Shown here piece by piece: positions 20,751-30,532 of a stretch of DNA of 64,000 bases; position 1 is the first letter of the stretch, and each line of letters begins with the position of its first letter. The notes under the pieces were generated by a model, which was not told the origin of the DNA, searched no databases, and was given only the letters and a program-made list of their open reading frames with translations. The stretch is from an uncultured Pelagibacteraceae bacterium. GTDB taxonomy: Bacteria; Pseudomonadota; Alphaproteobacteria; Pelagibacterales; Pelagibacteraceae. The translations under genes and the position numbers were made by a program. The DNA is taken from assembly GCA_902531175.1 (NCBI GenBank), contig CACADE010000002.1, positions 186,001-250,000 of the forward strand, given 5' to 3'.

Positions 20751-21337
20751 TTTAAATATCTACTTCCAGGTTTTGTAATTGGAATTTTTTTTAACACAAT
20801 TGGTAAATCATTTTTTTTGTATGTTGGTATTTCTAATTTAATTTGGGAAACAATATTTTTATCTTTAATTTTTAAACTTGGTTTACTAGATCTATTAATC
20901 AAACACGCATATCCAACTACTTTTGATTTGTATTTTTTTACAAGCCTAGCGCATTCTAAACTTGACTTACCTGTAGTAATTACGTCTTCTACAATCAAAA
21001 CTTTTGAATTTTTTTTTATTGAAAAACCTCTTCTTAAAGTAAATTTCCCATTAACTCTTTCACAAAATATTGTCTCTTTGTTCAATAATTTTCCAACGAT
21101 ATAACCTATTACAATACCACCCATAGCTGGTGATAAAATTATATCAATTTTTTTGAATTTTTTTTTTATTTTAGTGCTTAAGGATTTGCAAAATTTTTCT
21201 GATTTTTTTGGATAACTTAATAATTTAGCACACTGAACATATTGGGGTGAATGTAATCCTGAAGATAAAACAAAATGTCCCTCTAAAAGTGCCTTAGTTT
21301 TTTTTAAAACCGCTAAAGAGTCTTTTAAAGAAAGCAT
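20747..21337 (-). CDS. pyrE: orotate phosphoribosyltransferase
   Basis: LLEGHFVLSSGLHSPQYVQCAKLL, VLIVEDVITTGKSS. Confidence 0.95.
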   Translation of the reverse strand: MLSLKDSLAVLKKTKALLEGHFVLSSGLHSPQYVQCAKLLSYPKKSEKFCKSLSTKIKKKFKKIDIILSPAMGGIVIGYIVGKLLNKETIFCERVNGKFTLRRGFSIKKNSKVLIVEDVITTGKSSLECARLVKKYKSKVVGYACLINRSSKPSLKIKDKNIVSQIKLEIPTYKKNDLPIVLKKIPITKPGSRYLK

Positions 21338-23036
21338 ATTTTTTGTTTTTATGTCTAATTATTTTGAAGTTATATTCTTTCTGTTTTAGCTCACTAATAA
21401 GTTTTGTAAAGTTTTTCAAATCTTGAATAATTAGGTTGAACCGAAAATTAATGGTTCTTTTAGTCTTTTCAACCATTTCGACACTTGAAATATTTACATT
21501 ATTAGTTCCAATCATTGTTGTAACGTCACCTAATATTCCAGGTCTGTCAGGTAAAGACATCCATAGGGTAGTATTATATTTTTTTTCTGTAGGTTTGCTG
21601 TCTTCTTTGTATTGCCAGTATCTTCTTATAGCAGCTCTAGCTTTGCCAGTTTTAGCGCTTGTTATCCAATGCAAAGAAGGTGAATCTTTTTTTGATGTTA
21701 ATATTTTAACTACATCTCCATTTCTCAATATTGATTGTAAAGGACTTTCTTTTCCATTTATTTCACATCCAATTGCAGTATCACCTACTTTAGTGTGCAC
21801 AGCATAAGCAAAATCAATTGGACTTGCCTCTTTGGGCAATTTTATAACTGAGCCTTTTGGTGTAAAACAAAAAACATTTTCTTGAAACATTTGGAGTTTT
21901 GTATACTCAAAATAATGTTCAGGATTTTCATTTTTATCTATAATTTCTACTAGATCTGCTAACCAATCATATTCCTTCCAAGTTAAAGAGTTAAACTTTT
22001 CTGAAGATTTATATTTCCAATGGGAAGCTATACCTCTTTGCGCAAATTCATGCATTTGTTGTGTTCTTAGTTGTATTTCAATAGGTCTTTTATTTGGACC
22101 GATCACTGCTGTATGAAGAGATTTATAATTATTTATTTTTGGTGATGAAATGTAATCTTTAAATCTACCAGGTATACAATTCCATTTATTATGGATCACC
22201 CCTAAAGTTTTGTAACAATTTTCAACGTTATCTAAAATTATTCTAAAACCAATTATGTCTGTGATTTGCTCTAGTGAGGTTCTTTTTTTTTGTATTTTTC
22301 TCCAAATAGAAAAAGGAGTTTTTTCCCTAGAATAGATTTTAAAATCAATATTATTTTCATTTAATAGATTTTCAAATTCACCAACAACTGAATTGTAATT
22401 AATTAAATTATTATCTTTGATAGTATCTAATCTATCTTTAATCATTTTTCTTGCTTCAGGATTTAAAATATCAAAAGAAAGATCTTCAAGTTCATCTCTT
22501 ATTCTATTCATTCCCATTCTATCAGCTAGAGGAGCATAAATTTCCATAGTTTCTTTAGCAATTCTTTTTCTTTTTTCCTCTTTATCAATAGCATTCAGAG
22601 TTCGCATATTATGTAAACGATCTGCAAGTTTAACAAGAAGAACTCTAATGTCTTTAGATGTTGCTAAGATGAGTTTTCTAAAATTTTCAGCTTTTGAATT
22701 AGAAATAGCTTGGTTTTCAAAAACTGAAATTTTTGTAACTCCATCAACCAAATCAGCAACTTCTTTTCCAAATTGTTCTTCTATAGTTTTATAAGTTGCA
22801 TAAGTATCTTCTATGGTATCGTGAAGTAAACCGGTTGCTATCGTTGCACTATCCAACTTAAGTTCGGTTAAAATATTTGCAACAGCAACAGGATGAATGA
22901 CGTAGGGATCTCCTGATTGGCGTTTTTGATCTTTGTGAACTTTCACTGCAAAATCATAAGCTTTGCTTAGAGTTTCCGGGTTAAGAAACTTATTGTATGA
23001 TTTAACCTTATTTATTAATTCGTCAGAATTTAGCAT
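21294..23036 (-). CDS. rel: RelA/SpoT-family (p)ppGpp synthetase/hydrolase, short form
   Basis: YVIHPVAVA, LLHDTIEDT (HD domain); GRFKDYISSPKINNYKSLHTAV (synthetase); TGS and ACT domains. Confidence 0.95.
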   Translation of the reverse strand: MLNSDELINKVKSYNKFLNPETLSKAYDFAVKVHKDQKRQSGDPYVIHPVAVANILTELKLDSATIATGLLHDTIEDTYATYKTIEEQFGKEVADLVDGVTKISVFENQAISNSKAENFRKLILATSKDIRVLLVKLADRLHNMRTLNAIDKEEKRKRIAKETMEIYAPLADRMGMNRIRDELEDLSFDILNPEARKMIKDRLDTIKDNNLINYNSVVGEFENLLNENNIDFKIYSREKTPFSIWRKIQKKRTSLEQITDIIGFRIILDNVENCYKTLGVIHNKWNCIPGRFKDYISSPKINNYKSLHTAVIGPNKRPIEIQLRTQQMHEFAQRGIASHWKYKSSEKFNSLTWKEYDWLADLVEIIDKNENPEHYFEYTKLQMFQENVFCFTPKGSVIKLPKEASPIDFAYAVHTKVGDTAIGCEINGKESPLQSILRNGDVVKILTSKKDSPSLHWITSAKTGKARAAIRRYWQYKEDSKPTEKKYNTTLWMSLPDRPGILGDVTTMIGTNNVNISSVEMVEKTKRTINFRFNLIIQDLKNFTKLISELKQKEYNFKIIRHKNKKYAFFKRLFSGFKKN

Positions 23037-23056
23037 AAATTTATTATATCACTTAT

Positions 23057-23644
23057 TTAGATAACTTTAATACTTCTTAAATTATTTTTTTTTAAAGAAG
23101 ATAAGAGTTTTACTATATTTTTTTTTAATTTTGGGTGAGACCAATTTTTGCATATTTCAAACAGAGGCATAAGTACAAAGTTTCTATTATGCATTCTTGG
23201 ATGTGGAATCTCTAAATTAATTAAGCCTTTATTTAAATTAAAAATTTTTCCATTAAAGTCTAAAATATCAATGTCACAATTTCTTGGATGATTTTGAGGT
23301 GATACTTTTCTACCCAATTTTTTTTCTATAGACTTAATTAATTTAAAAAGATCTAATTGATTTAATTTTGTTTTTATCATTAATACACAATTAATAAATT
23401 TTGGAAAACTAGGATTTGGCCATGAAGCAGTTTCATAATAGCTAGATTTTTTCATAATTTTAATGTCATGTGCTTCCAATAAATATTTAGATTTTTCTAA
23501 GAAATGTATTCTATTTCCTAAATTAGATCCTAGCGATAAATAGGCATAATTAACTCGAGCGTCTGAAATATCTTGCTTTTTCACGGTTCCAATCTTTAGT
23601 TTTTTTAGTTTGTCGCTTATCGTATTGTTTTTTACCCTTTGCAA
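23057..23644 (-). CDS. folK: 2-amino-4-hydroxy-6-hydroxymethyldihydropteridine pyrophosphokinase (true start uncertain, possibly GTG at 23584)
   Basis: [41 protein letters not shown]. Confidence 0.88.
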   Translation of the reverse strand: MQRVKNNTISDKLKKLKIGTVKKQDISDARVNYAYLSLGSNLGNRIHFLEKSKYLLEAHDIKIMKKSSYYETASWPNPSFPKFINCVLMIKTKLNQLDLFKLIKSIEKKLGRKVSPQNHPRNCDIDILDFNGKIFNLNKGLINLEIPHPRMHNRNFVLMPLFEICKNWSHPKLKKNIVKLLSSLKKNNLRSIKVI

Positions 23645-24023
23645 CTGCTATTTCAATTTTAGCTTTACCTTTTTTAAAATACATTTTAGTTGGAACTAAA
23701 GTTAAACCATCCTCATTTATTTTACCAATTAGTTTATTAATTTCCCTTTTGTTAAATAACAATTTTCTTTCTGAGTAAGGATTGTGATTTGTATAACTAG
23801 CTTGTTTATATATAGGTATATGTGAATTTATTAAGAAAATTTCCCCTTCTTTCTCTACAGCGTATGATTCAGCAATATTTACTTTTCCGTCTCTCACAGA
23901 TTTTATTTCAGAACCTTTTAGCACAATTCCAGCTTCTAAGATTTCCTTAAAAAAATAATTGAAAGAAGCTTTTCGATTTATTGTAATGATTTTGATACCA
24001 GATGTAGATTTATCACTCATCAA
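23550..24023 (-). CDS. smpB: SsrA-binding protein
   Basis: [56 protein letters not shown]. Confidence 0.95.
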   Translation of the reverse strand: MMSDKSTSGIKIITINRKASFNYFFKEILEAGIVLKGSEIKSVRDGKVNIAESYAVEKEGEIFLINSHIPIYKQASYTNHNPYSERKLLFNKREINKLIGKINEDGLTLVPTKMYFKKGKAKIEIAVAKGKKQYDKRQTKKTKDWNREKARYFRRSS

Positions 24024-24900
24024 TAAGTTTTGCTACTTTCAATGCTTTCTCGACTTCCTTTTTCGTATTTTCAGTTATTTTAACTAAAGGTAATCTCACA
24101 GAATCATCGCATAGACCAAGTAATTTAGCAGCATACTTAACTGGTGATGGGTTGCTTTCTATAAATAAATTTTTATGCAACGGTTGTAACATATCATCAA
24201 GTTCTTGAGCTTTCTTTAAATCATTTTCATTTGAAGATTTTGACAATATTTGAAATTCAGAACACAATTTAGGGGCAACGTTTGCTGTAACACTAATTGT
24301 TCCAACCCCTCCTCGTTTATTAAATTCAAATGCATTATCGTCGTTTCCAGTAAGTTGAATGAAATCATTGCCCATTTTTTCTTTTTGTTGATCAACACGA
24401 TTTAGGTCACCAGTTGCATCTTTAACTCCAACTATATTTTTTAGTTCATATAATCTAGCCATTGTTTCAACACTCATATCAATTACTGAACGGCTTGGAA
24501 TATTATAAATTATAATTGGAATTCCACAGTTATCGTTAATTGATTTATAATGTTGATATAATCCTTCTTGGGTAGGTTTATTATAATATGGAGTAACAAC
24601 TAAAGCACCATCAGCACCAGCTTTTTCAGCATGTTTAGTTAATGATACAGCTTCTTCTGTAGAATTTGATCCAGTGCCAGCTATTATAGGAAGTTTACCA
24701 GTAGCTTCTTTTATGCATAATTCAATTGTTCTTTCATGTTCATCATGAGATAATGTTGGTGACTCGCCTGTAGTCCCAACTGGAACTAACCCATTTGTTC
24801 CATTTTCCAGATGATGATTTATTATTTTTATGTAACTTTCTTCGTCAAGCTTGTTGTCTTTAAACGGTGTAATTAATGCTACATTTGATCCTTTAAACAT
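24013..24900 (-). CDS. dapA: 4-hydroxy-tetrahydrodipicolinate synthase
   Basis: [46 protein letters not shown]. Confidence 0.95.
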   Translation of the reverse strand: MFKGSNVALITPFKDNKLDEESYIKIINHHLENGTNGLVPVGTTGESPTLSHDEHERTIELCIKEATGKLPIIAGTGSNSTEEAVSLTKHAEKAGADGALVVTPYYNKPTQEGLYQHYKSINDNCGIPIIIYNIPSRSVIDMSVETMARLYELKNIVGVKDATGDLNRVDQQKEKMGNDFIQLTGNDDNAFEFNKRGGVGTISVTANVAPKLCSEFQILSKSSNENDLKKAQELDDMLQPLHKNLFIESNPSPVKYAAKLLGLCDDSVRLPLVKITENTKKEVEKALKVAKLIDE

Positions 24901-24935
24901 AATTATTTATAACATAAGTTGTTTGATTTAATAAA

Positions 24936-27137
24936 ATGTATTTAAAATTATTAACAACAATTATCCTTTTTTTCTTATCGTTTCAATCTGCTTTTTCAAA
25001 TGAAACTATACTTCCCATTAAAAAACCAGATTTAAATGAAAAAAATACAACAAAAAAAATAGCTGAAATCATTCCTCTGCCAAAACCATCTGAAAAAGAA
25101 GATGAAATCCAAAAGGAAATTAAAATTACTACCACAGAGATATTTAAGACAATTAATGGTGTAATAATTCCAAAAAATAAGCCTCTAATAGTTAAAGAGA
25201 AATTAAGAAAGATAAAAAAACAAAAATTTTATAGCGATAGAGATTTGAGATATGCAAAACAAGCTATTTCATTTATGGAGAAAAGTAATTGGAAGGATGC
25301 AAAAAAAGCAGCAAATAAAGCAAGAGCAAAATCTATTTATGATTTTATTCAATGGAGACATCTACTTACAACCGGTAACAGTGCTACTTTTACAGAATAT
25401 AAACAGTTTATCGAAAGAGTAAAAGATTATCCAAGGATTGATAGGGTTCGTTACTTAGGAGAGCATAAAATAAATTCTAAAAATCATACTAAAAATGAAA
25501 TTATACAGTGGTTCGACAAACACCCTCCTTTAAGTGGATTTGGAAAAATGATGCTAGGCAATGCTTTGTTATCAAAAAATAAAGAGTCAGCTATAAATTT
25601 AATAAAGGAAGGATTTATAACAGCTGATTTAAGTAAAAATGATCTTATCTTTTTTAGAAAGAAATTTAAAAAATATTTGAACAGTAGTGATTATATTAAA
25701 AGAGCTGATTATTTAGCTTGGGAAAATAAATATTGGGATCTTAAAAGAATGTTAAGATATCTACCAAAAGATTATCAACTTTTATATACAGCAAGGCAAT
25801 TATTAATGAGCAGATCTTATGGGGTTGATAGCGCTATCTCGAATGTGCCTGCAAGTTTAAAAAAAGATGCAGGTTTAAATTATGATAGACTCAAATGGAG
25901 AAGGAAAAGAGGAAGAGTTGATAGTTCTTTAGAAATTTTACTAAGTATCAAAAATAATAAAGACTATATGGTTCGCCCAGATAAATGGTGGGTTGAAAGA
26001 TCAATAATTGCGAGATCACTTATTTATAAGAAAAGATATGAGCAAGCTTATAAAATTACAAGTAAACATGGACTATCAGAGGGTGCCGAATTAGCTGAAG
26101 CAGAATGGATGAGTGGATGGATTGCTTTAAGTTTCTTAAAAGACCCAATTTTAGCAAAAAGTCATTTTACTAAATTTTATAATAATGTTGGATATCCAAT
26201 TAGTTTATCAAGAGGAGCTTATTGGCTTGGAAAAGCGAATTTAGCACTAAATAATAAAGAAGAAGCAGATAAATGGTTTAAAGAAGGTTCAAAATATCTA
26301 ACAACCTATTATGGTCAATTATCTCATATGAAAATATATCCAAATAAAACTTTTGAACTTAAGGAAAGTACTCGGGTTGATAAAAATTATGCTGAGAGTT
26401 TTTACAAGAATAAGTTAGTCGCAATAGTACATTTATTAGATGAAGTAAAAAAAGATAAATATACGAAACATATTTTAAGGTTTCTGGCGAATGATAATAT
26501 TTCAGCGGGGAGTGAAATATTGGCAGCAAAACTAGCAACTGACATCTCTAGATTTGATTTTGCTATTCAGGTTTCTAAAATAGCATCTTATCAAAAAAGG
26601 TTTCATAACAAATATAATTATCCAGTAATAAGCACTCCGAATAAGGTTGGATCAAGAAAAATACCAGAACAAGCTTTAATATTATCAATTATAAGACAAG
26701 AAAGTGAGTTTGATATATCTGCAAGAAGTAGAGTTGGTGCTCAAGGCTTAATGCAGTTGATGCCTTACACCGCAAAGACTGTTGCCAAGCAGGCAAAAGT
26801 TTCTTATTCAAAATCTCGTTTAACAACAAGTCCTGAATATAATATAAATTTAGGATCTTTTTATATTGCAGGTTTAATTCTTAATTATGATGGATCCTAC
26901 CCTTTTGCTGTAGCAGCGTATAATGCAGGACCAAAAAGAGTAAAGTATTGGAAAAAAATTAATAAAGATCCACAAAAAAAACAAATCGATTATGTTGATT
27001 GGGTTGAGCTTATTAAATTTAAAGAAACTAGAAACTATGTGCAAAGAGTAATGGAAAATTACAACGTCTATAGATACATTTTGTCACAAAAACCTATTAA
27101 ATTGGAGAATTTTTTTAAGAATAAACCTCTTTATTAA
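24936..27137 (+). CDS. slt: soluble lytic murein transglycosylase
   Basis: Signal peptide; ILSIIRQESEFDISARSRVGAQGLMQLMPYTAK..AVAAYNAGPKRVKYW. Confidence 0.92.
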   Translation: MYLKLLTTIILFFLSFQSAFSNETILPIKKPDLNEKNTTKKIAEIIPLPKPSEKEDEIQKEIKITTTEIFKTINGVIIPKNKPLIVKEKLRKIKKQKFYSDRDLRYAKQAISFMEKSNWKDAKKAANKARAKSIYDFIQWRHLLTTGNSATFTEYKQFIERVKDYPRIDRVRYLGEHKINSKNHTKNEIIQWFDKHPPLSGFGKMMLGNALLSKNKESAINLIKEGFITADLSKNDLIFFRKKFKKYLNSSDYIKRADYLAWENKYWDLKRMLRYLPKDYQLLYTARQLLMSRSYGVDSAISNVPASLKKDAGLNYDRLKWRRKRGRVDSSLEILLSIKNNKDYMVRPDKWWVERSIIARSLIYKKRYEQAYKITSKHGLSEGAELAEAEWMSGWIALSFLKDPILAKSHFTKFYNNVGYPISLSRGAYWLGKANLALNNKEEADKWFKEGSKYLTTYYGQLSHMKIYPNKTFELKESTRVDKNYAESFYKNKLVAIVHLLDEVKKDKYTKHILRFLANDNISAGSEILAAKLATDISRFDFAIQVSKIASYQKRFHNKYNYPVISTPNKVGSRKIPEQALILSIIRQESEFDISARSRVGAQGLMQLMPYTAKTVAKQAKVSYSKSRLTTSPEYNINLGSFYIAGLILNYDGSYPFAVAAYNAGPKRVKYWKKINKDPQKKQIDYVDWVELIKFKETRNYVQRVMENYNVYRYILSQKPIKLENFFKNKPLY

Positions 27138-28822
27138 TGAGTGAAGAAAGAAAAAAAATAATAAATGAATTAAAAGAAAGTGTTGAGTTACTAAATAAAA
27201 ATAAAGTTAATGAAGCAGAAAAAATCTTAATTAGATTAAGTAATTATAATGAATTACAGGCTGACACATTTTCGTATTTAGGTGTTTGTTATATAAAAAA
27301 AAATAACTCCAAAAAAGCAGCTGAATATTTAGAAAGATCATTGAAAGTAAATCCAAATCATGAATATTCAAATCTTAATCTAGGTCTAATTTATTTTTCA
27401 AATAAAGATTATGATTTATCATTAAATTTTATTCAGAAAACGAGAAAAATTAACAAGAATAATCAAATGGCAATATATCATATAGGTTTAATAAATATGG
27501 CTTTAAATAATTATCTAGAAGCAGAAAAAGATTTTAAAGAACTATTGGAAATTAATTCTAAAGACCAAAATGCATTATTAAATTTAGGTATAATTTATAA
27601 TAAAATTAAAGACTTTGATAAATCCATCTCAATTTATAATCAGATAATAAAAATTAATCCAAATAATATATATGCTTATAATAATTTAGGATTAACATAT
27701 TTTGATAATTTAGATTTTGATAAAGCAATAAAGTATTATGAAAAATGTATAGAACTTAATAAAAATTTTTTAGTGGTATATGGAAATTTGGGTAGAGCAT
27801 ATTCTGAAAAAAGAAAATTTAAAAAAGCTCTAACAAATTTTAAAAAAGCAGCAGAAGGAAATTCAAAAGATTATAATAATTTATTTGCTATTGGAAAAAC
27901 TTATTTATCTTTAGGTGAATACGATAAGGGGTTAAAATATTATGAATTTAGAAAATTTTTAAACAAAACTGATAATATAGAATATATCAAGAAAAATTTT
28001 AACAGTAAGGAATGGAATGGAGAAAAAATTATAAATAAAAAAATACTTATTCTCTCAGAACAAGGTTTTGGTGACAATATTCAATTTAGCAGATATTTAC
28101 ATCAATTAAATAAAAACAATAAAGTAATATTTCTTGTAAATAAAAAATTAAATTTCCTATTTAGGAAAAGTAGTTTTAAGATAATAAATAATCTAAACGA
28201 AATAAATGAACATGATTATTTTCAAAATCTACTGACATTACCAAAAATACATTATGAAAATTATAAAAGTTTTTTAACTAATCACAATTTCATAAAAAAT
28301 GATAAAGAAACAGACTTGAAATGGAACAAAAAATTTGAACAAATTAAAAAATTTAAAGTAGGAATTTTTTGGCAGGGAAATAAAAATTATTATGGAGACG
28401 ATAAAAGATCTATACCTTTAATTAAATTTGAGAGAATTATTAAAAATGTAAATATTTCTATAATAAGTTTACAAAAAGGCTTTGGAGTTGATCAAATTGA
28501 AGCAAATAATTTTGAAAAATATCTTATAAATTTATCTGATGAAATTGATAATGATCAAGATGCTTATAAAGATAGTATTTCAATATTAAAGAATTTAGAT
28601 TTACTTATTACTAGTGATTCATCTATTGCTCATTTAGCTGGAACAATGAATATTAATACTTGGTTAGCCCTATGTTATAACCCTGATTGGAGGTGGTACA
28701 TTGAAAATAAAACACAAATTTTTTATAATACTATTAAAATATTTCAACAAGATGCGCCTGGTAACTGGGAAAGCGTCTTTGATAAGATTAATGAGGAACT
28801 TAATTTAAAGTTAAATAATTAA
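27137..28822 (+). CDS. TPR-repeat protein with C-terminal glycosyltransferase-like (GT9/GT41-like) domain
   Basis: Tandem TPR units (NLGLIYFSNKDYDLSLNFIQK, NLGLTYFDNLDFDKAIKYYEKCIELN); LSEQGFGDNIQFSRYL and TSDSSIAHLAGTMNINTWLAL; small AATAA..TTATT + T6 at its 3' end. Confidence 0.8.
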   Translation: MSEERKKIINELKESVELLNKNKVNEAEKILIRLSNYNELQADTFSYLGVCYIKKNNSKKAAEYLERSLKVNPNHEYSNLNLGLIYFSNKDYDLSLNFIQKTRKINKNNQMAIYHIGLINMALNNYLEAEKDFKELLEINSKDQNALLNLGIIYNKIKDFDKSISIYNQIIKINPNNIYAYNNLGLTYFDNLDFDKAIKYYEKCIELNKNFLVVYGNLGRAYSEKRKFKKALTNFKKAAEGNSKDYNNLFAIGKTYLSLGEYDKGLKYYEFRKFLNKTDNIEYIKKNFNSKEWNGEKIINKKILILSEQGFGDNIQFSRYLHQLNKNNKVIFLVNKKLNFLFRKSSFKIINNLNEINEHDYFQNLLTLPKIHYENYKSFLTNHNFIKNDKETDLKWNKKFEQIKKFKVGIFWQGNKNYYGDDKRSIPLIKFERIIKNVNISIISLQKGFGVDQIEANNFEKYLINLSDEIDNDQDAYKDSISILKNLDLLITSDSSIAHLAGTMNINTWLALCYNPDWRWYIENKTQIFYNTIKIFQQDAPGNWESVFDKINEELNLKLNN

Positions 28823-28835
28823 TAAACTTATTTTT

Positions 28836-28930
28836 TGGCGGAAGGAGAGGGATTCGAACCCTCGGTACACCTTTTCAAGCGTACGGCGGTTTAGCAAACC
28901 GCTGGTTTAAACCAGCTCACCCATCCTTCC
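28836..28930 (-). tRNA. tRNA-Ser (anticodon GCU), CCA end encoded
   Basis: Reverse strand GGAAGGA...GCGGT-TTGCTAA-ACCGC...GGGTTCGAATCCC..TCCTTCC-G-CCA; long variable arm. Confidence 0.95.
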
Positions 28931-28945
28931 GTGTAAATATGTGTA

Positions 28946-28980
28946 ACTTGAAATCATTGAATATTCAATCATATTCAAGT
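28946..28980. promoter_or_regulatory. 35-nt interrupted palindrome between tRNA-Ser and soxB
   Basis: ACTTGAA-atc-ATTGAAT|ATTCAAT-cata-TTCAAGT: perfect 14-bp core plus 7-bp outer arms. Confidence 0.6.
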
Positions 28981-28994
28981 AATTTCTGCTCAAT

Positions 28995-30248
28995 ATGAAA
29001 AACAAATATTCTTTATTCTCTCTAATAAAAAATGCTTTTTCTCAGCATGAAAATTGGCAACAAGCTTGGGGAAATCCAGAGCCAAAAAAAGAATACGATG
29101 CTATTATTGTAGGTGGTGGTGGACACGGTTTAGCTACTGCTTATTATTTAGCAAAAAAACATAATTTAAAAAATATTGCTGTTTTAGAAAAAGGTTGGAT
29201 TGGTGGTGGAAATACAGGACGTAACACTACAATAATTAGATCAAATTATTTATGGGATGCAAGTGCTGGTCTATACGATCATGCACTTAAATTATGGGAA
29301 AATTTATCTCAAGAGCTTAACTACAATGTGATGTTCAGTCAAAGAGGTGTAATGAATTTAGCTCACAATCTTCAAGATGTAAGAGATTTAAAAAGAAGAA
29401 CACATGCTAATAGACTAAATGGAATTGATGCAGTTTGGTTAAATACTGAGGAAGTAAAAAAATTTTGCCCAATTATAAATACATCACCTCATATCAGATA
29501 CCCAGTTTTGGGTGGGACGTTACAAAGAAGAGCAGGAACTGCAAGACATGATGCTGTTGCCTGGGGTTACGCAAGAGGTGCAAGCGATATGGGTGTTGAT
29601 ATAATTCAAAATTGTGAAGTTAAAGGAATAAAGAGAAATAGAGATAGAGTTGAAGGATTAGAAACCACTAAAGGATTTATAAAAACTAATAAAATTGGAG
29701 TTGTTGCAGCAGGCCACTCAAGTGTAATAGCAAATATGGCTGGATTAAAACTTCCTCTTGAGAGTAAACCATTACAAGCGTTAGTTTCAGAGCCAGTAAA
29801 ACCAATTATTGATACTGTTGTAATGTCAAATGCAGTTCATGCTTATGTAAGTCAATCCGATAAAGGCGAATTAGTTATAGGTGCGGGAACAGATTCATAT
29901 GTTTCATATACACAAAGAGGTAGTCATAATATTGTAGAAGAAACTTTAAAAGCTATTTTAGAGCTCTACCCTATTTTTAGTAGAATGAAAATGTTAAGAC
30001 AATGGGGAGGAATTGTAGATATATGTCCTGATGCAAGTCCTATTATAAGTAAAACTAATATAAAAGGCTTATATTTTAATTGTGGTTGGGGTACCGGTGG
30101 TTTTAAAGCTACTCCAGGATCGGGAGATTTGTTTGCACACACAATCGCAAATGATGAGCCACATAAATTAAATGCAGCATTTAATTTAAATAGATTTGTA
30201 AGCGGTGATCTTGTTGATGAACATGGTGCTGCAGCAGTTGCACATTAG
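28995..30248 (+). CDS. soxB: sarcosine oxidase beta subunit
   Basis: [42 protein letters not shown]; followed by delta, alpha, gamma genes. Confidence 0.95.
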   Translation: MKNKYSLFSLIKNAFSQHENWQQAWGNPEPKKEYDAIIVGGGGHGLATAYYLAKKHNLKNIAVLEKGWIGGGNTGRNTTIIRSNYLWDASAGLYDHALKLWENLSQELNYNVMFSQRGVMNLAHNLQDVRDLKRRTHANRLNGIDAVWLNTEEVKKFCPIINTSPHIRYPVLGGTLQRRAGTARHDAVAWGYARGASDMGVDIIQNCEVKGIKRNRDRVEGLETTKGFIKTNKIGVVAAGHSSVIANMAGLKLPLESKPLQALVSEPVKPIIDTVVMSNAVHAYVSQSDKGELVIGAGTDSYVSYTQRGSHNIVEETLKAILELYPIFSRMKMLRQWGGIVDICPDASPIISKTNIKGLYFNCGWGTGGFKATPGSGDLFAHTIANDEPHKLNAAFNLNRFVSGDLVDEHGAAAVAH

Positions 30249-30250
30249 TA

Positions 30251-30532
30251 ATGTTTTTAATTAATTGTCCATTTTGTGGAGAGAGAGATCAAAGTGAATT
30301 TTCTTCAGGTGGCGAAGCTCATATAGTTAGACCAAAACAACCAACTGAACTTAGCGATGATGAATGGGCGGAATATCTATTTATGAGAAAAAATATTAAA
30401 GGTATTCAATTTGAAAGATGGAATCATGTTCACGGATGCAGAAAATGGTTCAACGTCGTTAGAGACACATCGAATGATAAAATATTATCTGTTTATAAAA
30501 TGGGTGAAAAACCTCCTGTTAATTATAAGTAA
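30251..30532 (+). CDS. soxD: sarcosine oxidase delta subunit
   Basis: CPFCGERDQSEFSSGGEAHIVRP..HVHGCRKWFNVVRDT. Confidence 0.95.
   Translation: MFLINCPFCGERDQSEFSSGGEAHIVRPKQPTELSDDEWAEYLFMRKNIKGIQFERWNHVHGCRKWFNVVRDTSNDKILSVYKMGEKPPVNYK

Noticed and set aside
23550-23644. 95-nt overlap of folK and smpB as a genuine dual-coding region
   Set aside because: Probably only an upstream extension of the folK frame; conserved FolK sequence begins near 23554 and a GTG start at 23584 is available.
28821-28836. AATAA-ac-TTATT followed by T6 after the TPR gene as a Rho-independent terminator
   Set aside because: Five A-T pairs with a two-base loop is too weak to call; T6 borders the tRNA CCA end.
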